Part shown: piece after piece, positions 24,014 to 35,491 of the stretch | Position numbering within the stretch: the stretch's first letter is position 1 | Layout of the letters: every line of letters begins with the position of its first letter | DNA from: Nemophila menziesii | Taxonomy: Eukaryota; Streptophyta; Magnoliopsida; Boraginales; Hydrophyllaceae | Assembly (NCBI GenBank): GCA_029959085.1 | Contig: JARWIR010000010.1 | Location: 14,157,001-14,221,000 of the forward strand | DNA: 64,000 bases | Reading direction: 5' to 3' | Notes under the pieces: model-generated | What the model saw: only the letters and a program-made list of their open reading frames with translations | What the model was told of the DNA's origin: nothing | Database searches by the model: none | Translations under genes and position numbers: made by a program

Positions 24014-25576
24014 TGGTGTCGGCTAAGGTGTGATAAAATAATAGATAATATAGATGCAAATAAACACCCTAGCCTAGCACGTTACTCACTGCAAGTATCA
24101 CAGATGGTATGCAAGTTTTAATGATAAATAAGATTTGTTCCTTAGAGACTACAAAATTTAGAGAGAACTTATGCAAATATCAAGTGCAAATAAGAAAGCT
24201 AGAATAATACGGTGTAAATAAAAGAAAAATAGAATTTTTTTTTGGTTTTTGAAAGAAAAATAAGTAAATAAAGTCAAAACAGAAAAGTAAATAAGAGAAA
24301 CGGATAGTATGAGAGTTTAGCTCGAGATATAGCAAATAATCCGCACTAGCCTTGTTTATTCTAATCATGTATGGGAAAATTGTGTAGAATTGCAATAACC
24401 AGGATTCTAAATTCCTCCTAACCCCCTTTCCGGGTGGACTTAGGTGGAGACCTCACAATTACCAGGGGACTTAACAAAGGTGCTCCTACGCCACTATGTT
24501 CTAAGATGAGTATGGCCTGCAATAATGATTGGTGGTTAAATCAAACCCTAATGGCTATCTAGTTAGGCAAGCCCTTCCGGATCACTACCGCACACAAGAC
24601 GTTTATGTGGTGTTTCAATAATCAGACACCCCTTCCGGGCGACCATCTAACTGCTATTAAGGTAATCCTATACGTTGTACACCGCAAGGAAAACAGACAT
24701 TAAATCAAAGCACATAAAACAGAGAATAAAACACTAATTCATTTAAATATTAGTCATCCCAAATTAAAATAAATGTAAAATAAGTCTAGGGTTTATACAC
24801 ATATGCTAATTCTCAAGCTCAAATATAATTAGTTCATAGTAGAGAATGAAAAGAATACAATTACAAATTTGAAGGACTGGTAAAGCATGATTTGATGTTC
24901 AACTCCTTCTAATCTTCTCTCCTCTTGATGTAGGCTTCTTCTTGGCATAAGGACTGGACAAGGATGTGTTTCTACTGAATGGAGGGTGTATTTATAGGGC
25001 TTTCCTAACCCTAGCTCGAAAGCTTGGAGTAGAGGGCAAGTAATAGGACTCTTTTCCAAATCAAATTCGTTTCCTAAAATATAGGAGAAGGAAAAAACTA
25101 CTACTGTTTTGTTTTGGGCGTAACTTTTTCTTTTATATTCCGATTTTCGCCCACCTTATATCGAAACGACGGCGTCGAAAAGATTTATACTTTTTCTTTA
25201 GACAGTTCTTCGAAATTCTTAGCCATGTTTGAGTTATAATCACTTTATTGGACGTAGCTGATGAAATTCAGATTTATTTGGCAACTTTTTATTTCCTATT
25301 TTATCTTTACTTCCTTCTATCTCCAATTTACATCCTGATATTTTTTCATTATCTCTTTGTAATTGACTTGGCATCTAATTAATTACCATATATCTTTAAA
25401 GTTTCACATTTAACAAACAACTGAATTAAATATTCTCTAAAAATAATAAATCATCAAATCAAGACAAGAAATAGGAAAATATAAAAATATGAATAAAAAT
25501 ATATAATTAAATTCTCTAATACAGCTAAAATGACGTCTTCAACCTAAATTAATTCATCACAAATAGGGAGAAATCA
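24014..25576 (-). repeat. 3' LTR of element E
   Basis: 1563 bp, sense end GCCGACACCA. The sense start is decayed (TGATTTCTCCC), so the terminal inverted pair is imperfect. TATTTATA near 24989 mirrors the promoter of the other LTR. Confidence 0.92.
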
Positions 25577-25592
25577 AGACCCCCAACTCAGA
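25577..25592 (-). other. Polypurine tract of element E
   Basis: Sense TCTGAGTTGGGGGTCT immediately before the 3' LTR; probable plus-strand primer. Its core TGAGTTGGGGGT closely resembles a 12-mer that recurs in the accessory region. Confidence 0.6.
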
Positions 25593-27066
25593 GTTGTATT
25601 GTCCCGATACAGTAAAGATAAGAACAGTAGGGTAGTCACTAATAAATATAGAAGAGGGAGAAGCAGAAGAAGATAGAAAACAATAAATGATCCTAGAGCA
25701 AAATATCTAAAAAGTCTCATGCAGTAATGCTAAAGAAAAAATGCACACGTATGCTTAATATACACATAATCAACAATCCACAAATTAAAGTCTAAGCAAT
25801 GCCAGAATGAGAGGTCTTCAACTCAGTTCCTGTTAATGGATATAGGGTGATCATAGGTCCTAATATAGTATCCAATGGTCCACTCACCTACTCCCTAATT
25901 TATCCATTTCCCCCCCCATCAAGTAGCTAGAAATCCTAAGGTTTTTATGGTTATAACGTGTCTTAGGGACGGTATGGTATTTTTGGATAATAAAATGCGA
26001 GCTTTTGTCTCTCTCCTCACATTCCATCAATGAATCGCCCTAGAGCTTGAGTTATACTTGAAGATGTTCTCACTCAACCCAATTTTGATGCTTTTTCATC
26101 CCCAAATAACCCAAGTAAAACCTTTTCATGATGATTACATAACAATTTCCACTTTACCGGTCCAAATATATTCAATCTTTTTCATATCAATTTTTTTCTC
26201 TTTTGTAATGTAGCAATGACTCTCTTTTTGATGTTGAGATATCATGCTATTTTTTCATATATTCTTTTTACGCTTTTCATAGCTTTTTTGATTTACTTTT
26301 ACCCCGACAATGGGTTACAATAATAACTTCTCATCATCAATAATATCACAATTACAATTTTCCAATCCCAATGTTTCCCAATGATGAAACCCACCACCCC
26401 AAACTCAATTTCTAAAACAACTTGTCTCAGGATTTGCGATTTGAGTGCGGGTCATATGGATAAGTCCTATAAACTAAATGGGTATGGCTTATAATGTGGT
26501 TAATAAAAGGCTTTAGAAAGGCTCTGACGGGATAAGACAAATAAACAATAATAATCAAATAAAAGGGTGAGAAAGCTAAAAAGGATTCAAGTGGCTTCAA
26601 TATGAAAGAACTGCCTTATTCACTTTTCTAACTACCGTATTTCGTTACTTTTTCACTTTTAGTTTATAGATAAGTGTATTTTAAACTAATTTCAATCCTC
26701 ACGTTCTACACAACAATTAACTCTGTCTAAGTTTCAACCTTACACTTCATACACATTGCTTATTAATCTTCCCTATCTTTTACTTCATGTTTTCATACAT
26801 GCATACTTAACATAATTGTGACACCGTTCAAAAACATACTACTTACTATCATTGACTTAATTAAAGCATGCTCAATAGGTACATTCACTATATTTTATGC
26901 CAATTCTAACCCTAAAAAATTGAAATTTTATGGAAAAACAAAATGGAAGATGAGGACAACGAATCTCCACCCCAAACTCAAAAGTGAGCCGTGTCCCCAC
27001 GACTCAAAAATTAAACTCAATAAAGCAATAAAATTTAAAATAAACAAAACTATTGCATACAAGCAA
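25593..27066 (-). other. Element E 3' untranslated region
   Basis: 1.47 kb non-coding, collinear with 2454-3955 of A and 49093-51445 of I. The hairpin at 26985-27006 stands 60 bases after the accessory stop. No gene seen. Confidence 0.7.
26985..27006 (-). promoter_or_regulatory. RNA hairpin with GGGA loop, element E
   Basis: Sense TGAGTCGTG-GGGA-CACGGCTCA: nine pairs, one of them G-U in RNA, closing a GNRA-type tetraloop. Same structure at 51364-51385 and 43287-43306. Confidence 0.6.
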
Positions 27067-27536
27067 TTAAGAAAAAGACTTGGAACGGGGTACCTGGCCA
27101 TAAAGCATCTCTTGTGATTCATCTTTCGAAAAAGGTTCTTCATCCATATCAAAATCTTATGTTACTTCGTTTATTACATGATTTATCCTTGAAATTTCAT
27201 CCCATCAACGTTGAAGTTTCTTTTGTAATTTATCAATTTCTTCCATTAATCTAACTGCCCATGCTGGTGGTGTGGATATACTCTTTGACTTTTCATTAAG
27301 ATTTGAAGACGAACCTTAATCTTGGACTAGTGTCTTTGCTTTAGGCCTTGTTGGTATACTCATTATAGCTGTTAATTAATTCGTAGTGGTTGTGATGTTG
27401 CCTAAATCTTTGGCTTCTTTTCAATAGGCTCATCAAGGTCAATGGCCTTTTCTTTAATAGCTCCGGGCAATTTCTTGTTCTTCCCTAAGATTGAACACTT
27501 CTTCTTGTAATCCATATAATCGATTTTGTTTGTCAT
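27067..27536 (-). pseudogene. Accessory ORF, element E copy (decayed)
   Basis: Starts MTNKIDYMDYKKKCSILGK at 27536, continues KLPGAIKEKAIDLDEPI, then a stop (about 27415), a frameshift near 27375 and further stops. Recognisable later blocks are PPAWAVRLMEEIDKL and the end LYGQVPRSKSFS, stopping at 27067. Homologous along its length to the intact 51446-51904. The TATA box present in A and I is replaced here (sense CAATACACC near 27730), so both promoter and ORF have decayed together. Confidence 0.72.
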
Positions 27537-27879
27537 CTTTGATTAACCCATAACTCAAGTTACACCAAGTATAGAATAAAGTTATGAAAGATTGGTGTGG
27601 CTTGAGTTTATTTCTTGGATGAATGATTATCAATGGTAGAAGAAGGTATTCTTGATTGTTGTTGGAAGAACTCTTGAAAGCTTGATGATTTGTTGTTGTT
27701 GTGTTATGGTTTAATCAAGCTTCAAGGTGTATTGTCGGGTTTGGGTCTGAAAATCGTTTTTATTTTACCTCAAAATCAGTTTTTCTCCATTCCATTGGAT
27801 AGATATCGAAAACATATGCGAGTTAGACTCGAGAAAAAGTGAATTCTACCTCCGAGCACAAAGTTATGGCCTTTTGAAG

Positions 27880-28110
27880 TTTTCTTTTTTTTCCAGACCT
27901 GTGATTATTTTTTCCGCCTGCGGTACACCAGAAGAAGCGTGCAGTGTACCGGACCTGTGCGCTGACTAGAACCGTGGTCACGAATGTCGACACGGTTTTC
28001 TCCCCTTTGTCTCGGCTATGGACCTGATTTGTAAACTGTTGTAACGGTTTTGGACCTGCGGTGTACCAGACCCCTCCTTTGGTATACCAGAAGGATGGTA
28101 TGATTTTTCT
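27880..28110 (-). repeat. GC-rich motif block of element E
   Basis: Degraded version of the CCGG/CCGTG block: GCGGTACACCAG, GTGTACCGGACC, GCGGTGTACCAG and CGACACGG. Shorter and less regular than in A, D and I. Not coding. Confidence 0.5.
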
Positions 28111-28269
28111 GATTTTTCCATTTTCTCAACCCCAAACTCATTTCCTGCACATATAACACACTTCCTGTCTCTCCCATTATCTTGTAAGCACATTAAAAAT
28201 ATACACTAACTTAGAATTATACATTACAAAACATAAACTAACTAAAAAGCAATTAATTTAAGGGGTGTC

Positions 28270-28440
28270 TCACAAGAGCACTTTTGTTTAACATTGTTTA
28301 GTTCAACGTGTTACCTCGGTGATCATGTATGAACATTTCCTCCCCAGCAATGAATTAGTTTATTAATATCTGGCACGCGAAATTTGAATCTCTTACCTTT
28401 CACCCCTACAAACTTCTCAGTTCTATTCTTTGTAGCCATT
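28270..28440 (-). pseudogene. Integrase C-terminal remnant of element E
   Basis: After the deletion junction near 28440 the sense strand reads MATKNRTEKFVGVKGKRFK, then FRVPDINKLIHCWGGNV and a stop. The similar FRVYNVDNLTHCWG occurs in element I at about 52880-52930, so this is probably the end of that integrase type. It marks where pol was removed. Confidence 0.5.
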
Positions 28441-30191
28441 AATTGTCCATCCAAGAGTTCTTGGGTGTACGTGCGTCTTGTGGTACTTCGATTTGATATA
28501 TAGCACTATACTCCTCTAACAATCCATTCATCTCCTCAATTTCTAAGCTTCGTTTATTAGAAAGAATGTCCTTCATGAATTTAAGATATTTCGGCATTCT
28601 CTTGATAACTTCTACAAATGGTATGTTAATATCTAAATTGCTCACCATGTCAAGGAACTTCTTGAATTCTTTTTCATTGTTCTTGTTTTTGACACGTGAT
28701 GGGAATGGTGGAGGAGGACGTGTATTGTTTACCACTAAGATTTTCTTCATTTCTGGTATCTTTTCTGGGACACTCTTTGGTTCAATTACCTCTTCGATTT
28801 TTTCTTCAACTGTTTCTTCAATCTCCTCAGGAGTAGGTGTTGGTTCTTTTGGTTGTTCTGTTTCTTCCACTCTAGGCGGAGGTAATTGTTTTTCACTTCT
28901 TAATTCAAATGCATGACAAGCATCATCTTGAGGAGCAATAGTATCACTTGGGAGTTTCCATTTTGGCATGTTCTGGAGTGCACTCGTCATTTGTGAAAGA
29001 GTTTGCTCAAGATTTTTTATTACCTTTGATTGTGTTTGAAATCGTTGCTGACTTATCTTCATGTTCTCTTTTAATAGTCCCATAAGTTATACAATACTCG
29101 GATCCAAACTCGAAGGTTGTTCTTGCGTAGCTTGTTGCGTTGAATATGGAGGTGGTTCTCTATAATATTCTTCACAATTTGGCGCTTCTAGATAGTTAGG
29201 TTGTGGTTGATAGTAACGTTAAGGTTGAGTTTGATAATCGTTACCTTAATTTTCAACCCAACTCTGATTTTGTGGGGAATGATAATTTGTGTGACTTCCT
29301 TAAGGATGATAATAACCATTCGAGTAATGGTTTCTTTGATGAGACACGAAGGAAATCGAAGCTGGATTATCAATACAATTCTCCAGGAATGATTTTTTGC
29401 TCCATAACCAAGACATGAAGGTAAAATGTGTACTAGATTTACCTGAGTTACCGATCTGCTTTCTAAACGTGATTGTTCTTGTAATTCTTTAAGTTGTTGG
29501 CTTAATTTTTCGATCCTTAGAGCTTCTAAGGTATCTTCTTCTTTTTTAGATTCTAACGGCCAACTTCTTTCGCTTTCAAGAACTCTTTCCATAATCGTAT
29601 GAGCTTCTTCAGGATCTAATAAAACAAAACTTCCATATCCTAATATATCTACCCTTACCCCGAACTCATTGTTGAGTCCTCCATAGCACATGGTTAATTG
29701 ATATTTGGGTGAGGAGCCGTGGAATTGAGACCTCGCCTTCTTCTCATTAAAACGTAACCATGTTTCACCAACACTTTCCCCTTCTTCTTGCATAAATTGT
29801 TCTAACTCCAGCATATCTTTTAAGTGTCTATTAATCGAATAAAATCAATCTAGGAATTTGGCTTGGAGTTTATCCCAATCTGGAATTGAATCAAGGTGTT
29901 GGGAGTCATACCAATCGCTTGCATGTCCGGTTAACGAATTGGAACATTATGTAGTACATCTGCTTATGTGTGACACCTTTGACGATGTAGGCATCACAGA
30001 TTTGCATAAATTTTTCTGAATATAACGAACCAGATCTTGTTGTGCAGCACTGCTAAATTCACCATGACTCGCAAACTGCGCTATCATGCCTAGATCTGGT
30101 CGAAATTTAGTGGCTTGGATTTCTGGAGTGCGGATTAATCTAGGATTCACTCTGAATGAGATGGGAATATCAAGTTTCCTCGGGCTTTCTA
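28439..30191 (-). pseudogene. gag of element E
   Basis: Aligns with gag of A from its start, but the start codon is ATA instead of ATG (IESPRKLDIPISFRV). Blocks: FRPDLGMIAQFASHGEF, MLELEQFMQEEGESVGETW, RFNEKKARSQFHGSSPKYQ, ESERSWPLESKKEED. The zinc knuckle is damaged (CLGYGAKNHSWR, second Cys is Tyr) and followed by a frameshift. The tail is well kept for about 210 codons: QLPPPRVEETEQPKEP and FKKFLDMVSNLDINIPFVEV. It ends at the pol deletion. Confidence 0.85.
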
Positions 30192-30288
30192 TTTGTAAAA
30201 TCTGCAAAGACAAACTAAAAACAAAAGCGTAAAATAGAACTAACTAAAATAAAAGCACTAAATAAATGCACAAGGACTAAAGATGTAG

Positions 30289-30306
30289 TCCCCGGCAGCG
30301 GCGCCA
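30289..30306 (-). other. Primer-binding site of element E
   Basis: Sense TGGCGCCGCTGCCGGGGA, six bases after the LTR end. tRNA-Asp type, best preserved in the window. Confidence 0.82.
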
Positions 30307-30312
30307 AAAACT

Positions 30313-31875
30313 TGGTGTCGGCTAAGGTGTGATAAAATAATAGATAAAATAGATGCAAATGAACACCCTAGCCTAGCACGTTACTCACTACAAGTATCAC
30401 ATATCATATGCAAGTTTTAATGAAAAATAAGATCCGTTCCTCAGAGGCTACGAAAGTTAGAGAGAACTTATGCTAATATCAAGTACAAATAAGAAAGCTA
30501 GAATAATATGCTGTAAATAAAAGACAAATAGAATTTTTGTTTGGTTTTTTAATAGAAAAATTAACTAAATAAAGTAAAGATAGAAAAGTAAATAAGAGAA
30601 ACGGATTGTATGAGAGTTTAGCTCGAGATATAGCAAGTAATTCTCACTAGCCTTGTTTATTCTAATCATGTAAAGGAGAATTGTGTAGAATTGCAATAAC
30701 CAGGATTCTAAATTCCTCCTAATCCCCTTCCGGGTAGACTTAGGTGGCGACCTCACATTTATCAGGGACTTAACTAAGGTGCTCCTACGCCATTAGGTTC
30801 TTAGATGAGACTGGCCTACAATAATGATTGGTGGTTAAAAATCAAACCCTAATGGCTATCTAGTTAGGAAAGCCCTTTCGGATCACTACTACACACTAGA
30901 CGTTTATGTGGTGTTTCAATAATTAGACACCCCTTCCGGGCAACCATTTAACTACTATTAAGGTTATCCTATACGTTGTACACCGCAAGGAAAACAGATA
31001 ATAAATCAAAGCACATAAAACAGAGAATAAAACACTAATTCATTGATATATTAGTCATCCCAAATTAAAATATATGTAAAACAAGTCTAGGGTTCATACC
31101 CATATGCTAAATCTCAAGCTAAAATAGAATTAGTTCATACTAGAGAAAGAAAATAATACAATTACAAATTTGAAGGACTGGGAAAGCATGATTTGATGTC
31201 CAACTCATTCTGATCTTCTCTCCTGTTGATGTAGGCTTCTTCTTGGCTTAAGGACTGGACAAGGATGCGTTTCTACTGAATAGAGGGTGTATTTATAGGT
31301 TTTTCATAACCCTAGCTTGAAATCTTGGAGTAGAGGGCAAGTAATTGGACTCTTTTCCAAATCAAATTTGTTTCCTAAAATATAGGAGAAGGGAAAATTG
31401 TTGTTGTTTTATTTTGGGCGTAACTCTTTCTTTTTTACTCTTATTTTCACCCACTTTATATCGGAACGACGGCTTCGAAAAGATCTACACTTTTGCTTCA
31501 GACCGTTCTTCTAAATACTTAGCCGTGTTTGAGTTATGATCACTTTAGTGGACATAGCTGCTGAAATTCAGATTTATTTGGCAACTTTGCCTTTCCTATT
31601 TTATCTTTGCTTCCTTCTATCTCCAATTTCCATCCTTATCTTCTTTCCTTATCTCTTTGAAATTGACTTGGCCTCTAAGTAATTACCATATATTTTAAAG
31701 CTTGACATTTAACAAACAGTTAAACCAAATATGCTCTAAAGATAATAAATCATCAAATCAATACAAGAAAGAGGAAAATATAAAAATATGAATAAAAATA
31801 TATAATTAAATGCTCTAATACACCTAAAATGATGTGTTCAACCTAGATTAATTCATCACGAATAGGGAGACATCA
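30313..31875 (-). repeat. 5' LTR of element E
   Basis: 1563 bp; sense start TGATGTCTCCC, end GCCGACACCA. Candidate TATA (sense TATAAATA) at 31297-31290. The partner of the terminal inverted pair is mutated (TGATGTGTTC at 31831). Confidence 0.92.
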
Positions 31876-31880
31876 AGATG
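31876..31880. repeat. Target-site duplication of element E, right copy
   Basis: AGATG, matching 24009-24013. Confidence 0.88.
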
Positions 31881-33590
31881 TCATGAGAAAAATTATCTAG
31901 GAGGTTTTTAATGAGACGAGTTTCGAAGACACCTTTACGACAGCCTTAGCACTTAAATCACCAGAGTTGCTTGAAGAGTTAACCGATGAAGTGGATGCGC
32001 TAGATTTAGATGACGGAAGACCAAGAGCGAGAGTCCGTGAACAACTATGAGAGGCAGGGAACATTGTACCAATAAAGAAAACATCTATAATATGTCCTGT
32101 CCTCGAGGAAAAACCATTTCCCTCTTATTTGAAATATGCATATCTAGGTACGAACAAAACTTTGCATGTTATTATTTCTGATAATCTTTCAGGTCCTCAA
32201 GAAGATAAGTTGTTACGTGTGCTTCAACCCAACAAAGAGGCAATTGGGTGGACTATCGCTGATATCAATGGGATTAGTCCTACCATTTTCCAATATAAGA
32301 TCATTCTTGAAGACGAAAAGGGGTGTTCTATAGAGGGGAAAATAAGACTTATGCCCGCAATGAAGGAGGTGGTAAGGAAAGAGGTGATCAAGTTACTAGA
32401 CGCGGGAATTATCTTCCCGATCGCAAGTAGTGAATGGGTTAGTCCGGTGATGTGTGTTCCAAATAAAGGTGGTTTCACTATTATACTTATTGATAAAAAT
32501 GAGGCCATTCCATCAAGAAACGTTGTGGGATGGAGAGTATGCATGGACTACCGGGAGCTCAACAAAGCCAAAAAGAAATATCACGTCCCTTTACCGTTCA
32601 TCGATCAAATGTTAGACAAGCTTGCAGGAAGAGAATATTAATACTTTCTTGATGGCTATTTGGGGTATAATCAAATTTGTGTGGACCCGCATGATCAACA
32701 CAAGACCACATTCACCTGTCTGTTTGGCACTTTTGCCTATCGAAGGATTCCGTTTGGGTTACGCAATGCACCTACCCCATTTCAGCGGTGTATGATGGAT
32801 ATATTTTTGGACATGATCGGTAAGTTTTTAGAAGTTTATATGGATGATTTTTCAGTGTTTGGAGATAGTTTTGACTAGTGCCTGAACAATCTTGCAAAGG
32901 TGCTCCTGCGTTGTAAAGAAATTGATCTTGTTCTTAATTGGGAAAAGTGCCACTTCATGGTTCGTGAAGGGATCGTGTTGGGACACAAAGTTCCAAGTGT
33001 TGGGATGGAGGTAGATCATGCTAAAATTGAAGTTATCAAGACCTTACCACCTCCAGTTTATGTTAAAGGAGTTAGAAGTTTCTTGGGTCACGCAGGAATT
33101 TATCGAAGATTCATAAAAGACTTCTCCAAGATCGCCAAACCGCTTTTTACTTTACTTGAGAAGGATACTCCCTTCAAATTTGATGGCGCATGTCTAGAAG
33201 CATTTTCGGACATAAAAGAGAAGCTCATATCCACACCTATTCTCATCCTCCAGATTGAAATTCTCCGTTCGAGATTATGTGTGACACAAGCAATCATGCC
33301 ATGGGAGCTATGTTGGGTCAAAGAAAATAAAATATCTTGCACACCATATATTATGAAAGTAAGACCTTCAAAGCTTTCTAGTTATACTATATAGTCACAG
33401 AGAAAGAGTTACTAGCTGTTGTATTTTCTTGGGATGAAAACTATCGTATACACGAATCATTCAACAATCAAATACCTTATGAGAAAAAGTACACAAAGCC
33501 GCGTCTTACTGGATGGGTATTGTTTCTACAAGAATATGACATAGACATTTGTGATCGGAAAGGGAGCGAGAATTAAGTAACTGATCATCT
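31881..33590 (+). pseudogene. Reverse transcriptase and RNase H of element D
   Basis: Resumes the pol frame interrupted by E. Linker, then KYAYLGTNKTLHVIISDNL from 32141. RT: MPAMKEVVRKEVIKLLDAG, IIFPIASSEWVSPVMCVP, GWRVCMDYRELNKAKK, FLDGYLGYNQICVDP, FGTFAYRRIPFGLRNAP and catalytic YMDDFSVF (about 32838). Then [33 protein letters not shown] and [13 protein letters not shown]. Only scattered stops up to 33394 (about 32639, 32876). RNase H beyond 33250 is broken by frameshifts; [13 protein letters not shown] bases near 33400 survive. Better kept than most of D. Confidence 0.9.
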
Positions 33591-34664
33591 ATCTCGCCTT
33601 GAAGGGTCTACAGTCAACACAGGACCAGAATTGGTCAGAGAGGTATTTCCCGATGAACAACTTTTTGCCGTTAAAACGTGTTTGTTCCTTGGTATGAAAA
33701 TATAGTTAATTTCATAGTGAGTGGTGCATTCCCTTTGGATTACAATCCACAACAACGAAAGAGGATAAGCTATCGAGCCAAACAGTTCTTCTGGGACGAT
33801 CCGTACCTCTTTAAAGTTTCCAATGATCAAGTAATCAGATTATGTGTTCATGAGAACGAGACTAAGAAGATCATTGCAAGTTGCCATGGCTTACCATATG
33901 GTGGCCGCTTCAAGGGTGATAGAACCGCAACAAAAATTCTTCAATCTGGGTTATTGGCCCTCTATTAACAAAGATTGTCATTGGTACGTCCAGACCTATC
34001 AAAGATTCCAATTCACTAGCAACATATCAAAACGAGACGAGATGCCAGTCAACAACGTGTTAGAAGTAGAAATCTTTGATGTTTTGAGTATAGATTTCAT
34101 GGGACCATTTGTCCTTCCAATGGAAATCTTTATATTTTCCTATCAGTAGATTATGTATCAAAGTGGATGGAAGAAGTGGCTACACCAAAGAGCGATGCCA
34201 AGAAAATTGTCACGTTCCTCAAAACTAATATATTCTCAAAACATGGTATGCCACGTGCTCTTATTTGCGTTGAAGGTACCCACTTCTTCAACGTTCAGTT
34301 GAGAGATGCTCTTCGTAAGTTGGGGGTGACAAACCGTACTTCAACATGTTATCATCCCTAAACTAACGGTCAAGCCGAGGTCTCCAACCACGATATTAAA
34401 TCTATTCTAGAGAAGACCGTGAACCAAACGAGGAAAGACTGGTCACTTAAACTTGATGGTACTCTCTGGGATTACCAAACAACATTCAAAACGCCAGTTG
34501 GAGCATCTCCATGCCGCATGGTCTACGACAAAGCCTGTTATCTTCCTATCGAGCTTGAATCCCATGCTTATAGGGCTATAAAAGATATGAACCTAAATGT
34601 ACAGCTAGCAACGAAGCAAAGGATGATGTAGTTGAATGAGTTAGATGAGTTCCGTTTTCATGCC
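33591..34664 (+). pseudogene. Integrase of element D, N-terminal and core part
   Basis: Blocks in order: FVPWYENIVNFIVSGAFPL, KQFFWDDPYLFKVSNDQV, SCHGLPYGGRFKGDRTAT, a shifted CHRCQ region (second Cys lost: YQRFQFTSN), the first Asp in VLSIDFMGPF, the second in SVDYVSKWMEEVATPKSDA, GTHFFNVQLRDALRKLGV, then TNGQAEVSN with the catalytic Glu, and [18 protein letters not shown]. Several frameshifts and stops. It is cut after NELDEFRFHA by insertion of LTR P; the C-terminus follows at 41715. Confidence 0.87.
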
Positions 34665-35450
34665 TGATGTCTCCCTATTTGTTCTAAATATTTTACCTTA
34701 GGAGACATCACTTTAGGTGAATATTTGACTTATTTGTTAGACTTTTATGCTTATTTTGTCATATTACACTTTCTCCCCTTGGAATTAGACTATTTGCATT
34801 TTTAGAGCTTTTGTGCGTTAATTTGTTTGTTTTAGTGCAAAGTTATTTGGTTTATGAATTCATGAAGAACCAATACAAGGAGGAGAAGTAAGAATTAAAG
34901 TATTAAGTCGAGTAGAGAAGCTAAAGGCAAGAAAAGAATTTCCAAGAACTTAACCAAAGAAGTTGCAGATATGAAAGCGGGTTACTAATTGTTGTTTTTG
35001 GGCTACATAGGAGCGGATGTAGCCTTGGACCATGAAACAAGATTTGATACCTTATTGAGTTAGGAGGATTCTCCAAGTCAAATCAGACCATTTGGAGTTG
35101 TTATGCAAAAGTTAATGTCGTTTTACTAAGGGTTGTACACCAAAACGGGAATTAAAGAAAAAGATGGGCTTTGGCTTTTTATAATTTGACCTAATCCTCT
35201 TAACCTAAGCCCTAATCCGTTTTTACTTGTATAAATAGACCCTTTAGCCTCCTTTTCACACACATACCTTATAGAATTACACCACAGGCGTCATATTTTC
35301 AAGTCAGAGCAAGAAGACAGAGCCAAAGCTAGAGCTGGAGGAATTCTGTTCTTCCAACAACATCCAACCAAACCTTAAGGTTATATAATTCTTTTCTGTA
35401 ATTGAATATGATGTCTTTCATTTATTTAATTTTAGTGTTCAATTTTTTTT
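34665..35450 (+). mobile_element. LTR P, left part
   Basis: Starts TGATGTCTCCC with perfect 10-bp partner GGAGACATCA ending at 34710. TATAAATA at 35230-35237 followed by GACCCTTTAGCC is a good promoter candidate. Interrupted by LINE O; resumes near 40930. The two pieces total about 1.57 kb, the usual LTR length here, so this was a solo LTR inserted into the D integrase. Confidence 0.75.
35230..35237 (+). promoter_or_regulatory. TATA box of LTR P
   Basis: TATAAATA about 565 bases from the LTR start, as in the other LTRs. Confidence 0.45.
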
Positions 35451-35491
35451 AGTCGAAATAAACTTTTATTAAACAAACAAACAAGTACAGA

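Larger units (their letters stand above)
24014..31875 (-). mobile_element. Element E, internally deleted gypsy element
   Basis: 7862 bp, minus strand, flanked by AGATG on both sides and inserted in D between protease and RT. Two LTRs of equal length (1563 bp each), differing by eye at about 17 of the first 210 bases. Internal order in sense: primer-binding site, gag, a single junction near 28440 where protease, RT, RNase H and most of integrase are missing, integrase C-terminal remnant, GC-rich block, decayed accessory ORF, hairpin, polypurine tract. A non-autonomous derivative, or deleted after insertion. Confidence 0.92.

Noticed and set aside
28566..28916. 116-codon plus-strand ORF
   Set aside because: Antisense shadow of the well-supported element E gag; low-complexity serine/phenylalanine-rich product.
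32224..32544. 106-codon minus-strand ORF
   Set aside because: Antisense shadow of the element D RT, whose motifs are clear on the plus strand.
35429..35450. Target-site duplication of LINE O (TTTTAGTGTTCAA)
   Set aside because: The expected second copy is not present near 40900-40960; boundary left approximate.
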